This document shows positions 1 to 12,326 of a DNA stretch of 64,000 nucleotides, one piece after another (the stretch's first letter is position 1; every line of letters begins with the position of its first letter). The position numbers and the translations under genes are program-made. Source of the stretch: Arion vulgaris (Eukaryota; Mollusca; Gastropoda; Stylommatophora; Arionidae); contig CM036758.1 of the NCBI GenBank assembly GCA_020796225.1, positions 69,267,274-69,331,273 on the forward strand, read 5' to 3'. Below the pieces are notes generated by a model. The model was given only the letters and a program-made list of their open reading frames with translations. It ran no database searches and was not told the DNA's origin.

Positions 1-240
1 ACAATCTCAGTCCCTCTATTCTATGTAAACATCCATTTATGAAGGTCTATAGTTTTCTGGTGGTTTCTTTTGTTGTCTTCCATGTTTCCGAGCCATAGAA
101 CAGCACTGACTTCACATTTAGTGATGATTATTCGTATATTTAGTTTACTGCTTTCCGCTATAATGTCACATGCATCTATAACAAATATGATCTTTATTTT
201 ATTAGCAATAATTCTCTCTTCATATTTACTTTGCACTCGT
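1..240 (-). pseudogene. LINE reverse-transcriptase C-terminal fragment
   Basis: Read on the minus strand, about positions 118-60 give VKSVLFYGSETWKTTKETT, then a TAG stop, then TFINGCLHRIEGLRL. This is the conserved segment after the RT domain of RTE-like non-LTR retrotransposons (SVLLYGSETW followed by INRCLR). The 5' part is out of frame and the element runs off the window edge, so it is a dead fragment. The family is not assigned. Confidence 0.7.
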
Positions 241-419
241 TGACATTTGCAGATTTACAGAACATTCAATTTACACAGAAGCTTAATTTAGCAATCTCAT
301 TATTTCCAACCCGCTGCAAGTTTATCGGATTTGTGCTCATTTTTAAACTTGTATTCTTAAAGTGTAAAATGTGTCAAGGTTGCCTTAATTGTGGTTTTAT
401 TTTGAGTGAATGACAATCT

Positions 420-925
420 TGGCATATCTGTTACAGGATGTCATCAGCAACCGCAGTAAACGAGTCGTTGATTCACCCGTGTGGTGCCGGACCCGCAAGG
501 AAGCAAAGATTAGTACCACTGCGACTTACAAGGCATGTCGCAAGAGGCGACTGAGGTAGGGGCCTACAGAAACTACCCTAGTAAATAGTAAATAAAAAGC
601 GTTGCAGAAATCGGATGTGCTGGCCTACTTGTAGCATAACTGGCACAACGTATAATCGCTCTTAGGCTCAGATCACACACATATCTCAAAGAGTGGTTAA
701 GAAGTGGTCGATATGGAGCGATCGAAGAAGAATCATTGATTTTCTAGGCACCACATATACTTTTAGTTGTTTGCAATTGCTTTCTGAACGTTGAGGTCTT
801 ATTTTTACCATTCGTAAAAATTAACGGGAACACATTTGCTTCCAAACCGTCCGCCGCGGAGTTTAAACAAGGTACTCTTGGGTTGTGATCAAGCGCACTA
901 CCGCAAACCACAGAAGCCTTCATTA
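420..925 (-). mobile_element. SINE-B copy split by a SINE-A
   Basis: A tRNA-derived SINE in minus orientation. The tail side starts near 420 and the tRNA-like head ends near 925. The head, read on minus, keeps a box-B-like segment near 880 in degenerate form. A SINE-A at 474-732 interrupts it, and the sequence resumes at 742 (ttctaggcac). Other copies of this family lie at 9.7, 27.1, 32.8, 36.4, 47.9, 52.4, 53.7 and 54.0 kb. Confidence 0.75.
474..732 (+). mobile_element. SINE-A copy 1
   Basis: A copy of the commonest short element of the window. Hallmarks are ggcatgtcgcaagaggcgac, aaatcggatgtgctggccta and a 3' end of cgaagaagaa. It is flanked by tcgttgatt (465-473) and tcattgatt (733-741), a 9-bp target-site duplication with one mismatch, inside SINE-B. 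No clear pol III A or B box is visible, so the SINE assignment rests on length, tail and duplications. Confidence 0.8.
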
Positions 926-1008
926 CATATCATATTGATTAATCTTTTCAATACCATGAATGTTACTTCTGTCTATATCGGCTGTTGCACGTCCAATTTC
1001 GGTACGCA

Positions 1009-1124
1009 TTTTATTTACTAGTGTAATTTACCTAGGTTCCTACCCCAGTAGCTTCTTATGACATGCCGTCGCAGTATTCCTATTCTTAACTCCCCCTGCG
1101 AGCCACGGCAATACACGGGGGAGA
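1009..1124 (-). mobile_element. SINE-A fragment (truncated, minus)
   Basis: The reverse complement of the first half of SINE-A: a decayed tttactagtgtaattt segment, then cttatgacatgccgtcgcag and the reverse of the 5' end (cacggcaatacacggggg). The GAA tail half is missing. Confidence 0.65.
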
Positions 1125-1189
1125 ACGGTATAATGTAGTAATTATATTACGACACACCGACAGTAACTAAATCGTATGATGTAGTAATT

Positions 1190-4100
1190 AAACAAATAAA
1201 CTTCACCATGGTGTAACATTAGATTTTAACATATAGTAAATAAATAAACTTCACCATTATGTAACGTTAGATTGAACATATAGTATATAAATAAACTTCA
1301 CCATGGTGTAATGTTAGTTTCTAACATATAGTATATAAATAAACTTCACCATTATGTAACGTTAGATTCTAACATATAGTATATAAATAAACTTCACCAT
1401 GGTGTAACGTTAGTTTTTAACATATAGTAAATAAATAAACTTCACCATTATGTAACGTTAGATTCTAACATATAGTATATAAATAAACTTCACCATGGTG
1501 TAACGTTAGTTTTTAACATATAGTAAATAAATAAACTTCACCATTATGTAACGTTAGATTGAACATATAGTATATAAATAAACTTCACCATGGTGTAACG
1601 TTAGTTTATAACATATAGTATATAAATAAACTTCACCATTATGTAACGTTAGATTCTAACATATAGTATATAAATAAACTTCACCATGGTGTAACATTAG
1701 TTTTTAACATATAGTAAATAAATAAACTTCACCATTATGTAACGTTAGATTCAAACATAGTATATAAATAAACTTCACCTTCATGTAACGTTAGCTTCTA
1801 ACATATAGTATATAAATAAACTTCACGATGATGTAACATTAGATTCTAACATATAGTATATAAATAAACTTCACCATGATGTAACGTTAGCTTCTAACAT
1901 ATAGTATATAAATAAACTTCACCATGATGTAACGTTAGCTTCTAACATATAGTATATAAATAAACTTCACCGTGATGTAACGTTATCTTCTAACATTTAG
2001 TATATAAATAAACTTCACCATGATGTAACGTTAGATTCTAAAATATAGTATATAAATACACTTCACCATGATGTAACGTTAGCTTCTAACATATAGTATA
2101 TAAATAAACTTCACCATGATGTAACGTTAGATTGAACATATAGTATATAAATAAACTTCACCATGGTGTAATGTTAGTTTCTAACATATAGTATATAAAT
2201 AAACTTCACCATTATGTAACGTTAGATTCTAACATATAGTATATAAATAAACTTCACCATGGTGTAACGTTAGTTTTTAACATATAGTAAATAAATAAAC
2301 TTCACCATTATGTAACGTTAGATTCTAACATATAGTATATAAATAAACTTCACCATGGTGTAACGTTAGTTTTTAACATATAGTAAATAAATAAACTTCA
2401 CCATTATGTAACGTTAGATTCTAACATATAGTATATAAATAAACTTCACCATGGTGTAACATTAGTTTTTAACATATAGTAAATAAATAAACTTCACCAT
2501 TATGTAACGTTAGATTCTAACATATAGTATATAAATAAACTTCACCTTCATGTAACGTTAGCTTCTAACATATAGTATATAAATAAACTTCACGATGATG
2601 TAACATTAGATTCTAACATATAGTATATAAATAAACTTCACCATGATGTAACGTTAGCTTCTAACATATAGTATATAAATAAACTTCACCATGATGTAAC
2701 GTTAGCTTCTAACATATAGTATATAAATAAACTTCACCGTGATGTAACGTTATCTTCTAACATTTAGTATATAAATAAACTTCACCATGATGTAACGTTA
2801 GATTATAAAATATAGTATATAAATACACTTCACCATGATGTAACGTTAGCTTCTAACATATAGTATATAAATAAACTTCACCATGATGTAACGTTAGATT
2901 GAACATATAGTATATAAATAAACTTCACCATGATGTAACGTTAGATTCTAACATATAGTATATAAATAAATTTCACCATGATGTAACGTTGGCTTCTAAC
3001 ATATAGTATATAAATAAACTTCACCATGATGTAACGTTAGATTGAACATATAGTATATAAATAAACTTCACCATGATGTAACGTTAGCTTCTAACATATA
3101 GTATATAAATAAATATCACCATGATGTAACGTTAGCTTCAAACATATAGTATATAAATAAACTTCACCATGATGTAACGTTAAGTATATAAATAAACTTC
3201 ACCATGATGTAACGTTAGCTTCTAACATAGTATATAAATAAACTTCACCATTATGTAACGTTAGATTGAACATATAGTATATAAATAAACTTCACTATGA
3301 TGTAACGTTAGCTTCTAACATATAGTACATAAATAAACTTCACTATGATGGATGTAACGTTAGCTTCTAACATACAGTATATAAATAAACTTCACAATGA
3401 TGTAACGTTAGCTTCTAACATATAGTATATAAATAAACTTCACCATGGTGTAACGTTAGTTTTTAACATATAGTAAATAAATAAACTTAACCATTATGTA
3501 ACGTTAGATTGAATATATATTATATAAATAAACTTCACCATGGTGTAACGTTAGTTTTTAACATATAGTAAATAAATAAACTTCACCATTATGTAACGTT
3601 AGATTGAACATATAGTATATAAATAAACTTCACCATGGTGTAACGTTAGTTTATAACATATAGTATATAAATAAACTTCACCATTATGTAACGTTAGATT
3701 CTAACATATAGTATATAAATAAACTTCACCATGGTGTAACATTAGTTTTTAACATATAGTAAATAAATAAACTTCACCATTATGTAACGTTAGATTCTAA
3801 CATATAGTATATAAATAAACTTCACCTTCATGTAACGTTAGCTTCTAACATATAGTATATAAATAAACTTCACGATGATGTAACATTAGATTATAACATA
3901 TAGTATATAAATAAACTTCACCATGATGTAACGTTAGCTTCTAACATATAGTATATAAATAAACGTCACCATGATGTAACGTTAGCTTCTAACATATAGT
4001 ATATAAATAAACTTCACCGTGATGTAACGTTATCTTCTAACATTTAGTATATAAATAAACTTCACCATGATGTAACGTTAGATTCTAAAATATAGTATAT

Positions 4101-7100
4101 AAATACACTTCACCATGATGTAATGTTAGCTTCTAACATATAGTATATAAATAAACTTCACCATGATGTAACGTTAGATTGAACATATAGTATATAAATA
4201 AACTTCACCATGGTGTAATGTTAGTTTCTAACATATAGTATATAAATAAACTTCACCATTATGTAACGTTAGATTCTAACATATAGTATATAAATAAACT
4301 TCACCATGGTGTAACGTTAGTTTTTAACATATAGTAAATAAATAAACTTCACCATTATGTAACGTTAGATTCTAACATATAGTATATAAATAAACTTCAC
4401 CATGATGTAACGTTAGTTTTAACATATAGTAAATAAATAAACTTCACCATTATGTAACGTTAGATTGAACATATAGTATATAAATAAACTTCACCATGGT
4501 GTAACGTTAGTTTATAACATATAGTATATAAATAAACTTCACCATTATGTAACGTTAGATTCTAACATATAGTATATAAATAAACTTCACCATGGTGTAA
4601 CATTAGTTTTTAACATATAGTAAATAAATAAACTTCACCATTATGTAACGTTAGATTCTAACATATAGTATATAAATAAACTTCACCTTCATGTAACGTT
4701 AGCTTCTAACATATAGTATATAAATAAACTTCACGATGATGTAACATTAGATTCTAACATATAGTATATAAATAAACTTCACCATGATGTAACGTTAGCT
4801 TCTAACATATAGTATATAAATAAACTTCACAATGATGTAACGTTAGCTTCTAACATATAGTATATAAATAAACTTCACCGTGATGTAACGTTATCTTCTA
4901 ACATTTAGTATATAAATAAACTTCACCATGATGTAACGTTAGATTATAAAATATAGTATATAAATACACTTCACCATGATGTAACGTTAGCTTCTAACAT
5001 ATAGTATATAAATAAACTTCACCATGATGTAACGTTAGATTGAACATATAGTATATAAATAAACTTCACCATGATGTAACGTTAGATTCTAACATATAGT
5101 ATATAAATAAATTTCACCATGATGTAACGTTGGCTTCTAACATATAGTATATAAATAAACTTCACCATGATGTAACGTTAGATTGAACATATAGTATATA
5201 AATAAACTTCACCATGATGTAACGTTAGCTTCTAACATATAGTATATAAATAAATATCACCATGATGTAACGTTAGCTTCAAACATATAGTATATAAATA
5301 AACTTCACCATGATGTAACGTTAAGTATATAAATAAACTTCACCATGATGTAACGTTAGCTTCTAACATAGTATATAAATAAACTTCACCATTATGTAAC
5401 GTTAGATTGAACATATAGTATATAAATAAACTTCACTATGATGTAACGTTAGCTTCTAACATATAGTACATAAATAAACTTCACTATGATGGATGTAACG
5501 TTAGCTTCTAACATACAGTATATAAATAAACTTCACAATGATATAACGTTAGCTTCTAACATATAGTATATAAATAAACTTCACCATGGTGTAACGTTAG
5601 TTTTTAACATATAGTAAATAAATAAACTTAACCATTATGTAACGTTAGATTGAATATATAGTATATAAATAAACTTCACCATGATGTAACGTTAGTTTCT
5701 AACATATAGTATATAAATAAACTTCACTATGATGTAACGTTAGCTTCTAACATACAGTAAATAAATAAACTTCACCATTATGTAACGTTAGATTGAACAT
5801 ATAATATATAAATAAACTTCACCATGATGTAACGTTAGTTTCTAACATATAGTATATAAATAAACTTCACTATGATGTAATGTTAGCTTCTAACATACAG
5901 TAAATAAATAAACTTCACCATTATGTAACGTTAGCTTCTAACATATAGTATATAAATAAACTTCACCATTATGTAACATTAGATTCTAACATATAGTATA
6001 TAAATAAACTTCACTATGATGTAACGTTAGCTTCTAACATACAGTAAATAAATAAACTTCACCATTATGTAACGTTAGATTGAACATGTAGTATATAAAT
6101 AAACTTCACCATTATGTAACATTAGATTCTAACATACAGTATATAAATAAACTTCACCATGATGTAACGTTAGCTTCTAACATATAGTATTTAAAAAATC
6201 TTCACCATGATGTAACGTTAGATTATAACATATAGTATATAAATAAACTTTACCATGATGTAACGTTAGATACTAACATATAGTATATAAATAAACTTCA
6301 CCGTAATGTAACGTTAGCTTCTAACATATAGTATATAAATAAACTTCACGATGATGTAACATTAGATTCTAACATATAGTATATAAATAAACTTCACCAT
6401 GATGTAACGTTAGCTTCTAAAATATAGTATATAAATAAACTTCACCATGATGTAACGTTAGATTCTAACATATAGTATATAAATAAACTTCACCATGATG
6501 TAACGTTAGATTCTAACATATAGTATATAAATAAACTTCACCATGATGTAACGTTAGATTCTAACATATAGTAAATAAATAAACTTCACCATGATGTAAC
6601 ATTAGCTTCTAACATACAGTATATAAATAAACTTCACCATGATGTAACGTTAGCTTCAAACATATAGTATATAAATAAACTTCACCATGATGTAACGTTA
6701 GATTGAACATATAGTATATAAATAAACTTCACCATGATGTAACGTTAGCTTCTAACATATAGTATATAAATAAACTTCACCATGATGTAACGTTAGCTTC
6801 TAACATATAGTATATAAATAAACTTCACCATGATGTAACGTTAGATTGAACATATAGTATATAAATAAACTTCACCGTGATGTAACGTTAGCTTCAAACA
6901 TATAGTATATAAATAAACTTCACCATGATGTAACATTAAGTATATAAATAAACTTCACCATTATGTAACGTTAGCTTCTAACATATAGTATATAAATAAA
7001 CTTCACCATGATGTAACGTTAGCTTCTAACATAGTATATAAATAAACTTCACCATTATGTAACGTTAGATTGAACATATAGTACATAAATAAACTTCACC

Positions 7101-7275
7101 ATGATGTAACGTTAGCTTCTAACATTTAGTATATAAATACACTTCACCACGATGTAACGTTAGATTGAACATATAGTATATAAATAAACTTCACTATGAT
7201 GTAACGTTAGATTGAACATATAGTATTTAAATAAACTTCACTATGATGTAACGTTAGATTGAACATATACGATAT
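1190..7275. repeat. 6.1-kb satellite, ~47-bp unit with higher-order repeats
   Basis: Tandem units of 46-48 bp built on aacttcaccatgatgtaacg, ttagattctaacatatagta and tataaat, roughly 125-130 copies. Variants alternate (ccatggtg, ccattatg, ccttcatg; gattgaac, gcttctaac). Most units carry the palindrome TAACGTTA with one CpG and an AATAAA on the plus strand. Rare variants recur at fixed spacing: cacctt at 1777, 2543, 3823 and 4684; gatggatg at 3347 and 5488. This shows block duplications of 2,046 and 2,141 bp. No open frame persists. Confidence 0.95.
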
Positions 7276-7295
7276 AAATAGATAGTAAACAAGTA

Positions 7296-7395
7296 TTTAG
7301 GGGACTCAGGTTAAAAAAAAAACAATTTACCAAACACAGGACTCGAACCACACACTATTATTTCTACGGCATCTTTTATGGCATTTTAATAGCGG
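7296..7395 (-). mobile_element. tRNA-like SINE fragment (family M)
   Basis: The segment matches 15935-16030 (gaacaagtattag.., accaaacacagga, ctcgaacca). Read on minus it contains GGTTCGAGTCC, a pol III box B motif. It is too short and diverged to define element ends. Confidence 0.45.
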
Positions 7396-7429
7396 TTCAT
7401 GGTGTGAAGATTCAGCACCTCACAGTAAT

Positions 7430-9130
7430 GAACAATTTTGTCAATTATCTATTTGTAATTTCTATTAATGAAATAATTCAATGAAATAATTAATCAATTA
7501 TATGTAGTATAATTTCTTTTAATGGAAAAATATATCAATTATCTAGTATAATGTTTAGTAATGAAATAATTCGTCAATTATCTGTTTGTAATTTCTAGTA
7601 ATGAAACTATGACTCAATCTTAATTACTTTTCTAGTAATTAATTAATTTGTCAAGTATCTAGTGTATTTTTTAGTCATGAAATAATTTGTCAATTATGTG
7701 TGTGTAATTTCCAGTAATGAACAATTTTGTCAATTATATTTTTGCAATTTATAGTAATTAAACTATGACTCAATATTCAAGCACTTTTTTAGTAATGTAA
7801 TACGTTATATTAACTTGTTGTACTTTCTAGTAATGAAATAATATGTTCTATAACTTGTAACACCTTTATAGTAATGAATTCAAATGTTTTATTAACGTGT
7901 AGCACTTTCAAGTAATGAATTCAAATGTTCTATTAACTCTTAACCATTGGCAGGTTTTTAAGGTTTTTCTATATTTTTATGCCCTGCTCTATATTTAGCA
8001 ACCATACAAGTTCTTTGCATTGAAAATAGGCATGTTATATATGGTTGGAAAGCTAATTGATGGGCTATCAGGATATGTGGTTTTAACATAAGTGTGATGT
8101 AATTTATGATATCCGTGACCTACTTATGAAAAGTCTAAAAATAGATTATTCTACAAATGACACATTTTTACAGTCTCAAAGAAGAAAAAAAATAAGTATG
8201 ACGAATATAATGGAATCTTTTATTACAGTCTTTTAAAGTCTTCATATTTGCAAAACATATAGAATTTAAACATGTTTGGAAAATATGAAAGGCTGTAATC
8301 ACGAAATTTATAATATTCAATATTTTTATATTGTAAAGAAAAAAGTCAATAAATATGACCTTCAAGAGAAAATGATGCCGAATTGGTCTAGTAAGCAGAC
8401 CATAAAGAACTAACACTTATAGTATGATACATAAACATTAAAGAGGTATATAATTCCTAAACCTTGCAAGTAAAAGATATTATTGAACAAAAATATGATT
8501 ACGCAATGATATTTGATAGACAAAATAATCAGGTAAAAAATTTTTCGGGCATCTTGCAAACAGACTCAAAGTGACACAGGCATAGAATGTTCATCTGTCA
8601 TCTGACCCAAGCATAGATATTTCAAGAATCACTGGTGTCTTCATCAGGACAGTAATCTGAGTTATTAGAATCTATTTTAACATATATTTGGGGCTTTTTG
8701 GCTGGAGCAATTTGGACCTTTCTACAAAATGGCAAGTGGAAATGTGTGTGCTCCAGTCAACGAGATTAGACATCTAAAAATATATAATTAATTTTTTATA
8801 ATTTTTATTAGATTATCATATGTTCTGCATTAGATGACATAAATTTTACCAACTTAAATGCAAAATAGATACAAAATTATGGCCACTTAAATAGGCATAT
8901 TGCATCGATCATAAATGATCGAAATCCCATTATCCCAATGGTTAAGGGTTAACGTGTAGCATTTTGTAGTAATGAATTCAATTGTTCTATTAATTAACTT
9001 GCAGCACTTTCTAGTAATGGATTCAAATGTTCTATTAAATTGTAGCACTTTCTTGTAATGAATTAATATGTTCTATTAATGTGTAGCAGATTGCAGTAAT
9101 GAATTCCATAATTGAGGAAACTAATTTAAT
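7430..9130. repeat. Degenerate AT-rich tandem repeat, interrupted by a MITE
   Basis: Loosely repeated units of about 41-60 bp built on gtgtagcactttcaagtaat, gaattcaaatgttctattaa and variants with gtcaattatct. They occupy 7430-7936 and 8953-9130. The two parts were one array before the insertion at 7937-8948. Confidence 0.7.
7937..8948. mobile_element. piggyBac-like non-autonomous element (TTAA target)
   Basis: A 1,012-bp block bounded by TTAA at 7933-7936 and 8949-8952. Its ends are inverted repeats: ctcttaaccattgg on the left and the reverse complement of ccaatggttaaggg on the right (13 of 14 match). TTAA duplication with short inverted ends starting CCC or CYC is the signature of the piggyBac superfamily. 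No transposase frame survives. A minus-strand acidic stretch SDYCPDEDTSDS near 8640-8680 could be a relic of a transposase N-terminus, which is speculative. Confidence 0.75.
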
Positions 9131-9677
9131 GCTACCATCTAGTAAGTAGCCGTGTAGCAATTAATTGTAATACTTGTCAAAACATTATCAATGAATATAT
9201 GGATACAGTTTAGTGTTTTAATTATACATCACAAGTAAAAATACATCAATAATAGTCAGCATATGTCAATATTAATGTTACCTTTACAATAGCGATAGAC
9301 TAACATATTCCGATACGTTCAATTCAAGAGCAATTTTCGTGGTTGAATTCAGAAAGTTATTCAAGATCTGTTGCGAGTTTACTACGCAGACGAAAATATC
9401 AGGTTTATAACAAGGGAGATAAGCAAGTTTGACAAACCAGGCAGAGTTACTGGTTCTGAAGAAATTTGGGGAAGTTGTTGTTGTTGCATAGCGTATATAT
9501 TTATAAGTTAATGGTTGTTGGATGTATTATTTGTTCAGGTCATGCGCGACTGTTAGTCATGGAGAGGTATAATGGTTCGGAGCTATGGTAATCTAATTGG
9601 AGAAGATGAGGATGGGTACAGTGAGTGGTGGTCATGTGACTTTATCACACGTCTTCAGATCGCCTAAAAAAGTTAAT
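9131..9677. other. No feature recognised
   Basis: AT-rich sequence with no repeat, coding or RNA signal that I can support. Confidence 0.5.
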
Positions 9678-9910
9678 TGCATATCCTTTACAGGACTTTG
9701 AGAATCAACCCCAACTTTTGAACGCAGTTTGTGATTTTTTTAGGCATTATTACGTTCAGTTCAGTTTTTTGTCATTGCTTTCTCAACGGCTGGTGCCATC
9801 GTCCTTTGTAAAATCCACGCTATACAATTTGCAAACAAACTGTCCGCATCGTGATTCGAACTCAGAACGTCGGGGTTAATAGACTAATTCACTATTCCCA
9901 GCCAAGACGC
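9678..9910 (-). mobile_element. SINE-B copy, diverged
   Basis: Shares gcatatcctttacagg, cgttcagttcag, gtcattgctttctcaacgg and, at the head, gattcgaact (box B complement) with other SINE-B copies. It is clearly older than those near 53-54 kb. Confidence 0.6.
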
Positions 9911-10454
9911 CATCTCAGATCGTCTAGAATGTTTATAATCTTTAGTTAATTAGTTAGTTCATTAGTCGCTGTTCCAACTTCACGGTAAGGGGTTGCTACA
10001 TAAGTGCTCCGATATGTGCAACGAACACAACTAAAAAGGAACACCATTGTCTGACACATACTTGTTAAGTAAACAGTAGTCCAGACACACAAATATACAA
10101 CAGGCTGAACGCGCGCATGCATACAGTAGCTGACAGAGTGCTACAACAAAATCATCTGTTTCTTGAATTTGTAATTCACCTTGAAGGATACTACCATCAC
10201 GACAAAATTCAGCAGACCGCACAGGCATTACTGCATACGACATATGCTATATCGCCAGTGACTAGCCATCCACATTTTTCTGAATTCACAACACGACACG
10301 ACACAAGCAAAAAGTATTCATAATTAGATTCGCACCTCACAGTGTACAATCATGCACTCAACCCAGTAGCAGGGCGACAAAATCGTGCCCTATAATTCCA
10401 AATAGTACGAAATATGAGCTAGCTACATCCAATGATTTTAACGGCTCGCCTGCC
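9911..10454. other. No feature recognised
   Basis: Two short overlapping open frames on opposite strands (about 10031-10323) show no recognisable domain and no gene context. Confidence 0.5.
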
Positions 10455-10915
10455 TTTCCCCAGGCTGGTAGGTAGTTCCTGATCCCCTAGGCTGGCTAGG
10501 TAGGTTCCTGATCCACTAGGTTATTAGGTAGTTCCTGATCCCCCAGGCTGGTAGGTAGTTCCTGATCCACTAGGCTGGTAGGTAGTTCCTGATCCCAGGT
10601 TGGTAGGTAGTTCCTGATCCACTAGGCTGGTAGGTAGTTCCTGATCCCCTAGGCTGGTAGGTAGTTCCTGATCCACTAGGCTGGTAGGTAGTTCCTGATC
10701 CCCTAGGCTGGTAGGTAGTTTCTGATCCCCTAGGCTGGTAGGTCAGTTTCTGATCCACTAGGTTGCTAGGTAGTTCCTGATCCCCCAGGCTGGTAGGTAG
10801 GTTCCTGATCCCCAGGCTGGTAGGTAGTGTCTGATCCCCTAGGTTGGTAGGTAGTTCCTGATCCCCCAGGATGGTAGGTAGTTCCTGATCCCCTAGGTTG
10901 GTAGGTAGTGTCTGA
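10455..10915. repeat. 27-bp minisatellite, ~17 copies
   Basis: The unit is about ctggtaggtagttcctgatc plus ccctagg. Copies differ at a few sites (ctagg, ccagg, actagg). The period is nine codons, so the minus strand stays open and would read GDQELPTSL repeatedly. This is an effect of period and composition, not evidence of a gene. Confidence 0.9.
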
Positions 10916-11202
10916 TTATGTAAAGCGAAAAGACACAATCAGAAAGTCCTACAAGTCTCTGAACTGTCTAGTCTTATGATACGGTGAAGTCAAGATATAA
11001 ACAGTATCACTAGTATCCAGATTGTCAAACCGGAAGATAAAGTAAACTGGAGAAACGATCAAATAATAACACCAGTTTCCGCGACTGCCTAGACCAGCAG
11101 TGTCCAACATGGTGCCCAAGGACACCACAGCGCTCGTGATACATCACAGACGCCATATTGTTTTCCTCCTGCTTTAACATTATTTTAAATTTCAAGAAAA
11201 AT

Positions 11203-11745
11203 GTATTTATGAATAATAATGTGATTCAGTATTTTCATTAGCATAATATTTATGAATAATAGTGTGATTCAGTATTTTCATTAGCATAAAATTTATGAAT
11301 AATAGTGTGATTCAGTATTTTCATTAGCATAATATTTATGAATAATAGTGTGATTCAGTATTTTCATTAGCATAATATTATGAATAATAGTGTGATTCAG
11401 TATTTTCATTAGCATAATATTTATGAATAATAGTGTGATTCAGATTTTCATAGCTAATATTTATGAATAATAGTTGATTCAGTATTTCATTAGCATAATA
11501 TTTATGAATAATAGTTGATTCAGTATTTTCATTAGCATAATATTATAATAATAGTGCATTCATATTTCATTAGCATAAATTTATGAATAATAGTGTGATT
11601 CAGTATTTCATTAGCATAACTTTATAAATAATAGTGATTCAGCATTTTCATTAGCAATATTTATGAATAATAGTGTGATTCAGTATTTCATTAGCATAAT
11701 ATTTATGAATAATAGTGTGATTCAGTATTTTCATTAGCATAATAT
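11203..11745. repeat. 43-bp AT-rich tandem array, ~12 copies
   Basis: The unit is about atttatgaataatagtgtga, ttcagtattttcattagcat and aat. The first and last copies are nearly identical. Copies between about 11440 and 11660 carry many one- and two-base deletions. Confidence 0.9.
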
Positions 11746-11942
11746 TTTAAAACATTAAATTTGTAGTCAGGTTGTTTTTTTCAGGATATTTTTGATTCAA
11801 TGTTACTATTAATATCAGTTGATTATTATTGCAATTGTCACATGGCGCCCACAGAGCATATGCATTAGTAAGATGCGCCCCAATATATAAAAACTTTGGG
11901 ATAGCACTAGTCAAGACTGATAACCTTTAGAGTAAAGAGACC

Positions 11943-12202
11943 GCCCATTTGATGTCGGGGTTCACAAGAGAAGCACAGAATAGTACCACTGCATCCTACA
12001 AGGCATGTCGTAAGAGGCGACTGATGTAGGACCTAGGAAGCTACTCTAGTAAATAAAAAGCATTGCAGAAATCGGATGTGCTGGCTTACTTGTAGCTAGT
12101 CGCATAACTGGCACAACGTAGAATTGCTCTTAGGCTGAGATCACATACAAATCACACAGAATGGTTAAACAAGTGGTCGATATGGAGCTTTGAAGAAAAA
12201 GA
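11943..12202 (+). mobile_element. SINE-A copy 2
   Basis: A full-length copy: aaggcatgtcgtaagaggcg, aaatcggatgtgctggctta, aagtggtcgatatggagc and the tail gaagaaaaagaa. It carries a small insertion (ctagt) in the segment gtagctagtcgcataac. Confidence 0.8.
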
Positions 12203-12326
12203 ATCCTTGATATAGTGCTAGGTGTATCATTCACTAAACTATGATATTTTATGTGTTATGTTCATAAATTCGAATCAGCAAATGCGTATATTAACTACTA
12301 ACGACGTAATACACATGTAAAGTGTC

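Noticed and set aside
10570..10938. Repeat protein with GDQELPTSL units on minus
   Set aside because: Product of a 27-bp minisatellite with a period divisible by three; no start context, splice sites or flanking coding sequence.
11108..11852. Direct repeat acatggtgccca / acatggcgccca flanking the 43-bp array as possible transposon ends
   Set aside because: Direct, not inverted, and without duplicated flanks. It may be chance.
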